NCBI GenBank assembly: GCA_963978545.1
Contig: OZ021722.1
Location: 110,269,442 to 110,333,441 of the forward strand
Origin: Linyphia triangularis
Taxonomy: Eukaryota > Arthropoda > Arachnida > Araneae > Linyphiidae
Direction: 5' to 3'
Length of the DNA: 64,000 nt
The position numbers and the translations under genes were made by a program. This document shows, in pieces, positions 33,308 through 44,524 of the stretch. Numbering within the stretch: position 1 is the first letter of the stretch; every line of letters starts with the position of its first letter. The notes beneath the pieces were generated by a model. It saw only the letters and a list, made by a program, of their open reading frames with translations. It ran no database searches and was not told the origin of the DNA.

Positions 33308-33800
33308 TTCCTCAAGAATAAAGAGAAGGATTAAAAAGTTATTCAGATTCGTGGAGTAGATTTAATATTTCGCTGAACGATCAACGACTAGAAATTTGGG
33401 CTTCTCAACAATGTCCGATAAAAAATCTTCGTTCACATGGACAATTGAAAATTTTAGCAGAATTCCTCAAGAACAAAGAAACGGATTAAAAAGTTAATCA
33501 GATTCAGAATCGTGGAACAGATTTAACATTTAGCAGAACGATCAACGCCGGGGAATTTGTGCTTATGTTGAGGTCTTCTCTGTCAGTGGAAAATGTGTTC
33601 TGGTTCTTGCAGATGCTCACCAAGACAACTTCCTGTTGACCGCTGCTTATGATTTCAACGCCAATCACGTGAGCGAAACGTTTAATTCTGAACATTGGAA
33701 GACTTTGCTGGGTCTCAATTCCAAGTTAGTACCAGAAAGTTATACAAATGATGTGGATAAAAAAGCAGCTGTTTTTAGTTCACAGCGTGGCTCTAATTTT
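33308..33800 (+). pseudogene. Internally deleted MATH-BTB pseudogene
   Basis: From an ATG at 33411 the frame reads a MATH start (MSDKKSSFTWTIENFSRI), meets stops at 33495 and about 33537, and then in the same frame continues into VLVLADAHQDNFL and FNSEHWKTLLGLNSKL. These match the last 70 residues of the intact gene at 58134-59636. The middle of the protein, from about residue 46 to 435 and including the whole BTB core, is missing. The join falls at a shared Phe-Ser/Val-Ser stretch near 33578. A second, diverged copy of the early MATH segment (starting CCTCAAGAATAAAG) lies just upstream at 33311-33405, so the 5' part is partly duplicated. Two stops and the deletion make a functional product very unlikely. 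Confidence 0.8.
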
Positions 33801-34140
33801 ATTGGGTATAGTAGCACTTCTATTGAGTGCAATTTTGCATACCTTTTGCAGCTCCACACAAGAAATACAATGTTGGTTCTATAACTCGTAGGTATTTATT
33901 AGAAAGTATTCTCATGCAACGTTCAGGTGCTGAACAAACAATCATCTGCCTCACCCAACTCGAGTGGCTTTTTTATAAAGTCAGATGGAATGTTCCACAA
34001 CATTCACCCGGAAACAAGTAAAGTCGGATTTCCATAGAAGCACTAGGACATCCTTCCGGAAGTCATGGAAATTATTAAAAGTTCTAGAAGGTTCTTCTGG
34101 AACAAGAAATAAAAAGAAATTAAGGATTATTAAAAGTGAG

Positions 34141-34215
34141 TACCGGAGGGATTCGAACCACTGACCAATCGATCACCAGTCCCATGAGCTACCTCTTGAC
34201 TATAATGCCATGTGT
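34141..34215 (-). other. tRNA-like sequence (SINE head or relic)
   Basis: On the minus strand CAAGAGGTAGCTCATGGG (box A-like) and TGGTTCGAATCCC (box B) are spaced as in a tRNA. The acceptor stem does not close and the anticodon arm is weak, so this is more likely a SINE head than a tRNA gene. Confidence 0.5.
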
Positions 34216-35191
34216 TATATATTATAAAAATCGACATTGCTCCCCTTTTTGGAAAAAAGCGTCTCGCTGTTACGGTGATTCATCAGCAATAATTTTTTTT
34301 CTAGCTCTTGTCATCGGCCCAGTGTAGACGGCTGGTATTTCGTCAGAAAAAGTATCCTCATTCCTTCCGCGGGGAACATGATCCTCAAAGTCGGTAGCAT
34401 CATTTCCTAAGAATTCGTCTCGAAGCTCGAAATCGTGGTAAGGTTTCATTCAAAGTACATGACCTGTGTCTATTGATTTGCGCCTTCTTGACGATGGATC
34501 GAAATACTTCTGGCGGAGTTTTTCCAAAAAGTCCACTTTACGTACCAGTGTGTAAATCCACATCAGATCCCTTTTTTCATAGCACACGGTCCGTGCTTTG
34601 AATCGTATCTTTGCCGAACCTTTTTTTGAGCCTCGAAGTCTGACCAGCTGCCAGGATTCTTCGGTTTGCGTTAGCAATCTATTAACACAATCACCTCCTG
34701 GTTAGCCGTAGCAGTAAGGAAACATCGTGTCAAACGGGGTTTCAGCTTCTCGGCCATGTAGTAGATAGAAAGGCGTGAAGCTGGTTGCTTCTTGTTTAGC
34801 CGTATTGTAGGGAAATGTTACAAAGGGTAGTCACACTTCTAATCTTCAACGTCCACATACATCGACAGCATGTCAGTATTTCGTTAAAACGTTCAGTAAG
34901 CCCATTTGTCTGTGGAAGGTACGTTGTCGTCATTCGATGGGTAATACTGCACAGTCGATTGATCTCTCTGACTAGTTTCGATTGGAATACTTGTCCGCGA
35001 TCTGTTAAAAGTTTATTTATTCGACTATAAATGTTGCGACTTCAGGTGCTTCTGCGGTTGGAAGAGCTCGTGTAACTGCATACCGAGTTAAGTAATCTGT
35101 GCAAACTATAATCCATTTATTTTCTTGAACTGATTTAAAATATCACCCCACAGGTCTATTACAATTCTGTGGTAGGGTTTCATGGCAGGGG

Positions 35192-35375
35192 GAGCCGACC
35201 AAACGGTATAATGGTTAGCGTGCTAGCTTCTAGACCGCGAGGTTGCGGGTTCGAGTCCCGTGTTAGGCATGGGTGTTTGTAAATGTATGTTGGCTTGTCT
35301 AATGACGAATGTTTCGGCGCATTATAGCCCTCGTGTTGCTGACGGCTCCAGATAATCTGAAAACAACCAACCAAC
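35192..35375 (+). mobile_element. SINE-A in gypsy integrase
   Basis: Full-length copy with head, box B GGTTCGAGTCC and a CCAACCAACC tail. The flanks CATGGCAGGGG (35181) and CATGGCAAGAGG (35376) are an imperfect target duplication. It splits the integrase reading after QLKPIPLAM. Confidence 0.92.
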
Positions 35376-35772
35376 CATGGCAAGAGGAATGGGTTTTAGC
35401 TGACCTAGGGGTTTCATAAGAATTGGTTTTCCAATCTGGCATTCTTAGCAGTGCACGATGTATCGGCGAACATTCCAGTAAAACCCCGTCCAATAGAGCC
35501 GCTTATGTATCCTGTCATAGGTTTTAGCGAAGCCCAAGTGTCCCGCTGTCGGTGCGTCATGGAAGTGATTTAAGATTTCCAATTTTAATTGCCTTCAGAT
35601 AACTGGCAACTATTTCTTTGTGGCAAGATCGAAATTCTTTTTACAAAGTACACCTTTAATAAGTTCGCATCCCTTTCTGCTGTTCCAAAAAATATTTTGC
35701 TCAATTCCTCGTTGTTCTTCTGCTATTGTAGCCCAGGGATGTGATGGAATACATCTTTTCCGACGTCGGCGT

Positions 35773-35951
35773 CGCCGACCAAACGTTATACTGGTTAGAG
35801 TGCTAGCTTCTAGACCACGAGGTTTCGGGTTCGAGTCCCGTATTAGGCATGGATGTTTGTAAATGTATGTTGGCTTATATAATGACGAATGTTTCGGCGC
35901 ATTAAAGCCCTCGTGTTGCTGACGGCGCCAGATAATCTGAAAACAACCAAC
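35773..35951 (+). mobile_element. SINE-A in gypsy
   Basis: Full-length, mildly diverged copy (box A reads TATACTGGTTAGAG) with a CCAACC tail. It interrupts the region between RNase H and the integrase zinc finger. No clear target duplication is visible, so it may be older. Confidence 0.9.
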
Positions 35952-36004
35952 TTGATCAACTATCAGCATCTTTATGCTTCTATCCACTTTTGTATACGAT
36001 TGAG

Positions 36005-36132
36005 TTGGTTGTTTTCAGATTATCTGCCGCCGTCAGCAACACGAGGGCTATGATGCGCCGAAACATTCATCATTAGACAAGCCAACATACATTTACAAAC
36101 ACCCATGCCTAACACAGGACTCGAACCCCCAA
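36005..36132 (-). mobile_element. 5'-truncated SINE-A in gypsy
   Basis: Minus-oriented SINE-A lacking most of the tRNA-like head: it stops just before box B is complete. The 13-bp GTATACGATTGAG is perfectly repeated at 35992-36004 and 36133-36145. A truncated copy with perfect duplication shows LINE-style 5' truncation. It sits between the RNase H domain and its end. Confidence 0.93.
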
Positions 36133-37145
36133 GTATACGATTGAGACATGATGTTCCTGAAGCCGAAGAGTCCATCTCGCAAGTCTATCAGAAAGATCTT
36201 GCAGCCCAGTCAGCCAACATAGAGAGAGGTAATCCGGGACAATAGTAAAAGGCTTACGAAACAAGTAAAGACGAAGCTTATTTATGCCCCAGACGTCAGC
36301 AGGACATTCTCTTTCCGTAGTATAGTAGTTCCTTTCGGTTTTAGAAAGAGTTCTTGAAACATAAGCTATAACTTTCCCTTCTCCTTTTTGTATTTGGACG
36401 TGCATAGTTCTAATTCCATAACCGCTAACATCGGTATGCAGCTCCGCAAGTGAATTTTCATCGAATAGACCTAAAACAAGATTTGAAGTCAACACTTCGT
36501 TCAATTTACAAAAAGATTCTTCTTGACTTTTGTACCATATAAATTTAGCATCGCATTTTAGCAATGCTTGCATGGGCTTTACTTGATGACAGAAATTTTT
36601 GATGAATCGTCTATAAAAAGAATATAGTCCTGCAAAGCTTTTTACTTCGTGAGCGTTCATGGGCACAGTAAAGTTATTTACATATTTAGTTTCTCGGGTT
36701 CATTTTTAACTTCTTCGCTTGATAAGAGATGGCCTAAGATCTTGATTTGTGCTGCACTAAAGTGAAATTTTTTTAAGATTCAGGGTCAGACCTGCGTCTT
36801 GAATACACTGAAGGACTATGTTTAACCGACCTAGATGGCTCTCGAATGTCTCTTAGAGCACTACAATGTTAATTAAGTATCATATGCAGATGGTCCATTT
36901 ATATGACGCAATAGATTATCCATAATCTGTTAGAAGGTTGCCTGGGCGTTACATGAACCAAACAGCATGACTCTGAACTCGGTAAAGACCCTCGCTGGTG
37001 ACGAATTCCGTTTTTTCACGGTCCTTTTCGTCTACATCGATCTACCAGTAGCCGGATTTCAGGTCCATTGATGAAAAGATTTGAGCCCTTTTTATGCAGT
37101 CTAATGTATCGTCAATACGAGGTAATGAGTAGACAACCTTCTTGG

Positions 37146-37324
37146 GCCGACCAAACGGTATAGTGGTTAGCTTGCTAGCTTCTAGACCGCGAGGTTACAG
37201 GTTCGAGTCCCGTGTTGGCATGGGTGTTTGTAAATGTATGTTGGCTTGTCTAATGACGAATGTTACGGCGCATTATAGCCCTCGTGTTGCTGACGACGCC
37301 AGATAATCTGAATACAACCAACCA
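37146..37324 (+). mobile_element. SINE-A inserted in gypsy RT
   Basis: Full-length tRNA-derived SINE of 179 bp. The head has a box A-like TATAGTGGTTAGC and box B GGTTCGAGTCC. The body is shared by all copies, with a (CCAA)n tail. The 13-bp target duplication ACAACCTTCTTGG is perfect at 37133-37145 and 37325-37337. It interrupts the RT reading just after RGLNKMTKK. Confidence 0.95.
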
Positions 37325-38000
37325 ACAACCTTCTTGGTCATTTTATTGAGACCACGGTAATTGACGCAGAAGCCATCTTTCTTTTTCACCAAGACGACCG
37401 GGGACGACCGAGGGCTTTCTAAGGTTTGGATAATTCCTCTGTTCGTCATCTTATCAACTTCGTTCTGTATGAGAAGGTGTTCTGCTGGAGACACTCTGTG
37501 GGGTCTTTGATAAAGCGGTTCGTGATCTCCCTTGATAATTCGATGTTCGACGTTGACTCGGCTTGCTGAGGATTCCTTCTGGTTAAACGAGCTACCATAT
37601 TTTGAAGTAGATTAAGTATATCATCATGTTGTTCGCAGTTCAAACCAGGGCCTATTATCTGTTCATATACCATGGGTGGCAATTCGGTTTTTTTACTCAA
37701 GTTAACGGGCGGCACTGATTCCGCAATCGCGCTTAGTTTATTTTTCCCCAGAAGTTCAGCAGAAGCTATACAGACACATCCCCTTGGGAATAGATAGAGC
37801 TTTGCGATGTCCATTATCTATCCAAAGTTCTCCATGTCCGTTGTTAAGTGGGGTTATCGTAGAAGGAATAGCTACTTCTTTGCTCAAAACCAGGTCTTTG
37901 TTACCTTCCACAACGTCGCAAGGAATCGCGTAAGTTGGGGCCCCATGTACCATTGTCCATTTTATAGAGTGTACAGGTACAACATTATCTTTCAAGGCGT

Positions 38001-38589
38001 ATAAATACCATTAATATTCGTTCACCAGTCTCTTGAGCAGAGTCTTTCAGAACCAGTTCAGAACGTCCAGTCAATAACAGCTTGAGAGGCTTCTATGAAG
38101 TCACAACCTGTTGTTTAATTAAATGTTTCTTTTTTTAAGCTACGTGACTTGGTACTAGAAAAAATCAATAAAGCTGGTGACAAGACCTGGTCGTAATCCA
38201 ATTTAGGTGAATGAAAAAATAGACTGAAAAGTATAAGCGTCAAGCAAAAGAAAAACCACTGTCTCCCCAGAAAAGTTTCAATATTTTGAACTCATCGTCA
38301 CAATGAAATCCAGCTAACTATCCATGATGTTTTTAAGTAATTTCTCAACTGTTTGATTAAATTTAGTTGATGAAAGCGTTTCAATAATCATTCCATAAAA
38401 TTAAAATATCTCTGCAGACGGACATTGCCGTTTGCCGTGTTTGAAGTATTAGGTGGGTAAATCGATTTATGGTGAAGATTGGATCCGTCTAAGTCAGCAA
38501 CTTGATTAAAAAATGTGTACCTCACAGTGTAAATGCCTTTACTAATTCCGATTTGAATCGGAACCACGCTCTCTGAATTCATTTACCCA
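38001..38589. other. No feature recognised (5' side of dead gypsy)
   Basis: Could include upstream gypsy sequence, but no gag motif such as CX2CX4HX4C was seen in any frame I checked. Confidence 0.45.
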
Positions 38590-39132
38590 CCTAATGCCTA
38601 TGGTCTATGTAGTTAGCGCTCTGGCTTCGCATACAAAAGGAGCCGGGCTCGAATCCTGGGTTATATTCTGTTACTTTTGAATTGGCGCTTAAAGGTCATT
38701 AACTTTCCTTTCTACCCTTGTTAACCTTTAACTGCTGTTTTTCGGTGGTTTGATGTTTTTGGCGCAAGGGCAACAAGTAATCCATACTGAGCCAAACAAA
38801 TTGTTGAACATCAGTTTAGAGTTTAAGGGACATTGTATCAGAAAAATTAATGTAAAAGTCAAAGATGAAATATTTTAGGGGGTGGAAGCATTTTAATAAA
38901 ATGACTCGCGGTCTATCAGCATGCAACAGTTAAAGGTTAATTTCCATCCGCTGTCATAGGCACCAAAGGGTAAGAAGGAAAGTTCGTGATCTTAAAGCAC
39001 CTATTCAAAAGTGACAGAGTATAGGCATGGATGTTCGTTGTAGTTCGGAATCCACGTTAGGCTGTAGGTCCCAGCCTGATTAACCGTTTTTGAGCATATA
39101 AATAGACCGTTGAGCGTTCAAACCAACCAACC
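38590..39132. repeat. tRNA-like SINE family C, inverted pair
   Basis: A tRNA-like head (TAGTTAGCGCTCTGGCTTCG, then GGGCTCGAATCCTGGG) runs into a body that reappears inverted at 38925-39025 (GTTACTTTTGAA against TTCAAAAGTGAC). The right part 39000-39132 ends in AAACCAACCAACC and matches 41745-41898. The head and tail parts probably belong to one family, rearranged as an inverted repeat. Confidence 0.6.
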
Positions 39133-40144
39133 ACTCTAAACACATCGCACAAAATCTCATGAGCGCAATCTGTGCATACATAAGTTCAATCTCCCCCAAG
39201 CCTACGATTCCCACCGTCCGCATTAATAATATGCATCGTCTCCAATCATTCCGAAGAAGGAGACGGAAAACGAAACCGCGCACAAAATGGCGAACTGTTC
39301 ATCGCAGAATAATAAAAAAAGAACAATCCATTGTTTGGGCCCAAAGAGTGAAACAAAGTGTTACAAGTGAGGGCTCCAAATGACACTTTGTCGTTGCTTC
39401 TGCGATCAGAACAGTCATTTACATTCGGGGTAAACACTTAGGCCAGGTCGTAAAAAAGCACCGGAAAACGACTGAAAGTAAAAAAAAGAAAGTCATTAGA
39501 ACTTCGGCCTCAGAAAACACTTAGAATAAATTTGTCTACATGGTTTCCTGGTGTCTAATGGATTGTGTACGTCTTTTTGTTATCTTCGGCTCTCGCTCTT
39601 TCTGGCTTTTTTTTTTTTTTTTTTTTTATTCCTCGACTTCGTTTAGCAAATGTAATCGTAATGGTTGGTGAGTTTTGACAGCAGACAGCAGGTGAAGATG
39701 TTTTTTTTTTTTTACTACGTCTTGACATTAGTTTATTTTCCATCGATCAATGGATGATTTGTGTTGTCTTCTTGATGCATCGAGTTTCACTGAAGCAAGA
39801 CTTGGACGACATTTCGGCAGCAAGAGCAGTAACTTTCTTTTAAGTATTGTATGTAACATCATGTATGATGGTATTCTTTTGTTTCTTCTGATTTTACATG
39901 GATATGCTTCCCATTGTTCGAAACTTAGAAGTTTTGACAGTGTAGCTCAAGCTACAGTTTCAGGTGAAGCATGACACGTGTAGCAAGTGACAGTGACGCA
40001 TGCAAAAGATGGCTTTCAGCTGATTCTAAGAAAAAGATGTTTGATTTTGTAAATTGTTTATGGGACAATTTTGTTACTTTTTATGTCTACAATGGACGTA
40101 CATAAATTACGTCATTCGCAGATGAAAGAGGAAGGGAGGCATCG
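39133..40144. other. Possible single-copy regulatory or exonic DNA
   Basis: Less repetitive. AAAATGGCGAAC at 39286 resembles a Pho/YY1-type site or a start codon in good context opening a 27-codon frame. A 74-codon frame with good ATG context (39750-39974, MDDLCCLLDASS) has no known domain. No call can be supported. Confidence 0.4.
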
Positions 40145-40225
40145 TTGCCAGGCCTCAGACTTAAAACTTTTAGGTACGCAATTTATCACCAGGGCATTTT
40201 GGACATAGTATATTTAATAATACAC
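40145..40225 (+). repeat. Dispersed repeat V, truncated copy 3
   Basis: GTTGCCAGGCCTCAGACTTA to GGACATAGTATATTTAATAA; similarity ends abruptly at about 40225. Confidence 0.5.
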
Positions 40226-40622
40226 TCACTTCCAAAAGTCAAGCACGGAGCGGAAAAATGCGAAAAAAATGGGCAAGTTCTGTTTTGATTGACAGGAAAT
40301 GCTGCAAGTAAGCAGCTCTATGTTTATTCATGAAACAAAACAAAGAATTACAAACCAGAGATAAAAATAATATTCAATTTTCATAAATCATAAGATGACG
40401 TCATATTTGCGTCAGGAACAAAATGATGTTTAAATTTAAAAACAAACAACCAAAACCGACGTAATAGGGTATGTGAGCACCCCTCACCTGCATACAAAGT
40501 GTACAGCGTGTGATCATGCTTGTTACGAGGTGATCAACCACAGCAGTTTCAATTTTACAAGGAGCATTTAATAAAAAAAATTTAAATTTTTAAAAAAATC
40601 AAAAAATAAACATGAAATTATT

Positions 40623-40879
40623 TGAGGGCCTGAGAAGCAAAGGGGTTCAAGTGATTTTTTTTTTTTTTTTAAATAAATGGAATAAGTAAACTTTAGTGAC
40701 TAAAAATATACTAAAGTTTAGCTGCAAAGAGATAGATCCAAATGAAACCACTGAAAAGTGTTACATTCTGGTGTCAAATATAAACTTTCATAGAATTTAA
40801 TATCAATAAGAAACTTTAAAGAGTATTTTCTCAAAAATAAAGAAAAGCCACTTAGACCCCTTTGCTTCTCAGTCCCTCA
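40623..40879. mobile_element. Short MITE with 35-bp inverted ends
   Basis: TGAGGGCCTGAGAAGCAAAG at the left and CTTTGCTTCTCAGTCCCTCA at the right are inverted with one mismatch, continuing GGGGTTCAAGTG against its imperfect complement. 257 bp, AT-rich interior. Confidence 0.8.
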
Positions 40880-41199
40880 TTTACAATTACTACAAAGAAT
40901 CTTATTAAAGTTATCTGCAATAAATGGACTTTATTCTATCTGAGTTAATTCCAAAAGTACATTGTATATATTCTCTTTTTGATTTTAAAGAAAGAGGGGA
41001 TGGTAAAATTAATTTTTTGGTAAAAGAAGTAATAGGGGGGAGGTGATGGCAGCAACGTGGCGTAATTTTATAGGAAGGAGGTCAATGAGATAAGGGTGCT
41101 AAAAAAAAACATAATTACACGTGACGTAATTTATCTACCTCCGCGCACGAACTTACAAGATACGCGATTCGCACTCTATAATCTACATATCCTTTTCTG

Positions 41200-41400
41200 A
41201 AATTTAAAAAAAAAAAAAATAAAAAAAAAATTGAAACTTAAAAAACTATTTTAAATTTTCAAATTTAATTTTTTTTTTTTTTTTAAATCAAAAAACTTTA
41301 AAATTTTGATATTTCCTAAATTTGATACATCTAAAAAACTTTTTTAAGAAATCCCTTTATTTTTGCATAAAATTACTTCTTATAATATAAATAATATAAA
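41200..41400 (+). repeat. Partial copy of the type 3 TTAA element interior
   Basis: CCTAAATTTGATACATC and AAAATTACTTCTTATAAT match 29600-29700. No ends present. Confidence 0.55.
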
Positions 41401-41483
41401 GGCGTAAACAGATAGAAAAAAAAAATAAAAAAAAAAAATAAAAAAACTTCTTTAATTCAGATTGCTCTTTCCTTGAACATCGC

Positions 41484-41499
41484 CCCCCCCCCCCCCCCA
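41484..41499 (+). repeat. Poly-C tract
   Basis: A run of about 16 C inside AT-rich DNA that carries a CCTTGAACATCGCCC-like Helitron2 fragment. Confidence 0.9.
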
Positions 41500-41639
41500 A
41501 CTACAGTTTCTCCTCTATTTCAGTGACAAGAAAAGGTTGCTTCATATTTATCGAAAAACTTATTGCCAATTTCGTTATTTTGGCGAAAAGAATTCATAAT
41601 AAAAAAGACGCTATTACACGCACTTCTATTTCAGCTTCT

Positions 41640-42190
41640 GAGAATTAACTAACCCAGTAGCTGTCCTCCAATCCATCCATCTGAAACTTTTATAGATTCC
41701 ATGTTGATGACAATGCATTCTATCATGCTTTGGGGGTAGGGAAAGTTCGTGAACTTGAAGCGCCTATTCAAAAGTAACCGAGTATAAGCATGGATGTTCG
41801 TTGTAATTCGGAATCCACGTTAAGCTCTTGGTCCCGGCCTGATTAGCCCTCATTGCGCAAAAAAATAGGTCGTTGAGCATACAAACCAACCAACCGAGCT
41901 GAAATAGCATTTAACCGATCATTGAAGAAACTCTTTCCCGTTGCCAAAATTGTTTTAATAAATAAATAATAAAATTGTTTTAACTAGAATATATAAAAGA
42001 TATTCATAAATTAACAATAGTTATTAATGAATAAATTCTGAAAAAAAGTTTACCACATATTTTGCCGATAGAGATGTTTTTAATATTTAAAATGAGATGC
42101 CAAACCTCAAGTACACGCTGACAACAGAAACTGCGCTTGGTTGATGAATATAAAAATTGACATGCATAAAAAGAATTTATATTTTGTGAA
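41640..42190 (+). repeat. Dispersed repeat R with SINE-C inserted
   Basis: Blocks CTGTCCTCCAATCC, GTTGCCAAAATTGTTTTAAT and TGAATATAAAAATTG lie in the family order. SINE-C interrupts at 41745-41898. Confidence 0.65.
41745..41898 (+). mobile_element. SINE family C tail half, inserted in repeat R
   Basis: Starts AAAGTTCGTGAACTTGAAGC, includes GGATGTTCGTTGTAATTCGG and ends AAACCAACCAACC, matching 38968-39132. It interrupts repeat R between TATCATGCTTTGGGGG and GAGCTGAAATAGC. The tail is the same (CCAA)n as in SINE-A. Confidence 0.65.
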
Positions 42191-43132
42191 CCCTCAGTTC
42201 TTGAAGTTCAATCTCAAAACTAAAACTTAATTAAATTAACAACTCGCGCATCACTTCCTACAAGATGCATCCTTCCAGACACCCGGGTTTAAGGGGTGGG
42301 GGGGGGGGAGGGGAATCTCTCATCAAATTCTTTCTCGGAATCTATAGACAACAATTCCTTCAATGAATTGAAACTATTTCATTCTTTGTAGCGATACATC
42401 TTGACTGTAGGGCATTTGCATCAAACCTTCTGGCGCGTAGCCATCAAATGGTAGAAAACAATAGCGAGAGAAGAAGAAAAAAAAGCGTAAAAGGTTCACA
42501 TAAGAATGGCGATAGGAATTTTTTAATTCATTTACACCATTTGCGCCAAATTGAAACGGTCATGGTGAGTTGACCTTGATAGCGACTTCCAGGAAATCGC
42601 TATTTCTTTTCTTTTTTTCCCCCCTTACTTTTTCTAAAGAAACTTCAACAAAATGAGCATCGAAACATGGTAGTTTTATTACCATACGGCAGGTTGTGTT
42701 TGAGGGGTTATTGTCCTGTGGGATTCGCGCTTCGAAATTAAGAATAAAGTTCCATTATCGTAATTATTTTTTGATCGTGAGAGACTATTAAGGGCTGACA
42801 AAAGCGCCCCGTCTTTGTTCTTCGCCTCATTGTGGGTTGTTTGCGCATGCAAATTGAGTTGTCCTGAGTTTATCTTTAGAGGAATAAGCAGCCGTTTGGG
42901 GCCGACGTAATTCGAATTCCATTTTTGTTCGTGGCTGATGCTTTTGAGATGGCTGCTACATAAATAACATATGAAAGATAGTAAAGTACACAGTGTTAGC
43001 AAACTACTTTAGAGAAGCAATCACGTGACACCAATTTTGTCAGATACAAGATTGACAGACAGAAATCCATAGCTGTTGTCTTAGTGTTAGCCTTATGTCT
43101 TTTAACATTGAATAATTATTGGAAGCTCTTTT
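42191..43132. other. Apparently single-copy stretch, no gene recognised
   Basis: Balanced composition around 42400-43020. The longest frame (minus, 107 codons, 42679-43002) begins TTG and has no domain. Confidence 0.5.
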
Positions 43133-44524
43133 ACTTTCAATTATCCATATGTATACATAGGGTATTGAAAGTATAGGATTTGGTCAAAAAAAAAAAATTA
43201 TTTTTTTTTTTATTTATTTCTTTACGTTGTGGAGCATCCTGATTTCAAAAGAGTGATCTAGAAAAAAATGTCTGTCTATGGTCAGCATAATTCCCGAACA
43301 AATTAAGGTATACGTATAGGTTTCAACATTTTTTTTTAATTTTCAATTTAAAAATGAGATCTTTGCACCTTGAAAGTTACATTATTTGTTAAACTGTTTC
43401 CAATGCATTTTTTTTTTTTTTAAATTTCTTCAATTTTAATAATTAATTAACATTTAATAATGCGGAATACCCTGCTCTATGTTTTGACTCTATTAATAGA
43501 ATTTTACAGTGTGTATATTTTGTGATATCTTGCTTTAGCTGAATCTATTAGAAAAATCCAAGTTTTTTTATACAGAATCTTATCTTTAAAATTCAATTAA
43601 AAAATATTTATTTACAAATCACTTAGTATTTAGGATCAAAACATTCAACAATGTATGCAGATTATATAACAAAAAACCAATTTCAAAAAATATTATTTAA
43701 ACTGGAGTTATTGCTGTTTGAATAAAATGCAAAATAGAAAAAACTACAATCTGAGAATAACTTTTAAAAAAGTATTTTTTATATAAAAATTTTTTATTAA
43801 TATACTAATTATTATATATTTATTTTTAGTATGCTCCTCCACCATAGGGTTTCCTTCTTTTGTGTTTTTTTTTTTTTTTTTTTTTTTTTTTGCTTTTGTT
43901 TTTTACGGCCTTCAGATCTTCCCCGATTTTTGCGAGTTTTGCGATTTGCAGCCTATACGTATACCTTAACCTACAATGTTCAAATTTGATGTGCGGGGTG
44001 GTGGTGACCATGGGACCTACCATTAAGGTTTTTGTCAAAATCTCGCGTTCCGCATAAGTTAACTGGCATTGAAACAATCATGTTTTTCAATGATTTCTAA
44101 AAAACGGCTCTAACGATTTTGATAATAATCGCTGTGGTAATACCTCTTAACGTGTTCTAAACATCCCCACCTCCGAAATTCCCTTAAAAATGTTTTAATG
44201 GCGTAAAAAGTTGGAAAATTAATACCTTCAATACAGAGTTATCTTTCCTTGAGCATATTTCGTCAACGATCGTTTTTTCTTCAGTTTCGCTTCTAATAGA
44301 GGATAATATAAGGATTATCGAAAAGTATAACGCCAAAATCTCCATTTTGGCGGATTTTTTTTTTTTTTTTTTTGTAGAGATATACAAGAATTATCTCTAA
44401 AAATATCTCTAAACTGGCCATTTATTCTAAATGAAGAGGAAGAAAATATACAAACTGTAAATGACATAAATCCACGTCAGTATTATAGTGTCATTGAAAG
44501 CTGTGCGATGTTCCACACCCCTAG
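43133..44524 (+). mobile_element. Helitron2-like element with TTAA element inserted
   Basis: Starts ACTTTCAATTATCC after TTTT and ends CCACACCCCTAG before TTTC. The TTAA-flanked element at 43307-43965 interrupts it at CGAACAAATTAACC. The two halves join collinearly once that insertion is removed. Confidence 0.75.
43307..43965. mobile_element. TTAA-flanked piggyBac-like element (type 2)
   Basis: 659 bp between TTAA at 43303-43306 and 43966-43969, with perfect inverted ends GGTATACGTATAGG and CCTATACGTATACC. On the minus strand the right side encodes a short C-terminal-like stretch (LQIAKLAKIGEDLKAV, a lysine run, RRKPYGGGAY, stop), of unknown meaning. No transposase. Confidence 0.88.

Larger units (their letters stand above)
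34330..38000 (-). pseudogene. Dead Ty3/gypsy retrotransposon pol region (RT, RNase H, integrase)
   Basis: Read on the minus strand, the order is protease/linker, RT, RNase H, integrase, as in Ty3/gypsy. RT starts at about 37490 (EVDKMTNRGIIQ, SPVVLVKKKDGF). The catalytic YxDD position near 36880 reads YLIN, so both aspartates are lost. RNase H follows at 36109-36666 (LHTDVSGYGI, TLSKTERNYYTTERE). The integrase zinc finger at 35400-35600 (HDAPTAGHLGFAKTY, then VHC-stop-EC) has a stop inside its CxxC. The core retains LLTDRG and PQTNGLTERFNE in different frames, and the C-terminal end (YEKRDLMWIYTLVRKV) lies at 34450-34677. Many stops and frameshifts, plus four SINE insertions, split it. I could not find matching LTRs. 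The element could not move on its own. Confidence 0.9.

Noticed and set aside
42679..43002. 107-codon minus-strand open frame
   Set aside because: Begins at TTG and shows no motif. Likely chance in less AT-rich DNA.
44184..44387. Short frames within Helitron2-like copies (also 1914-2378, 6642-6918, 61916-62137)
   Set aside because: The same frames recur in different truncated copies with stops and shifts. The elements are non-coding.
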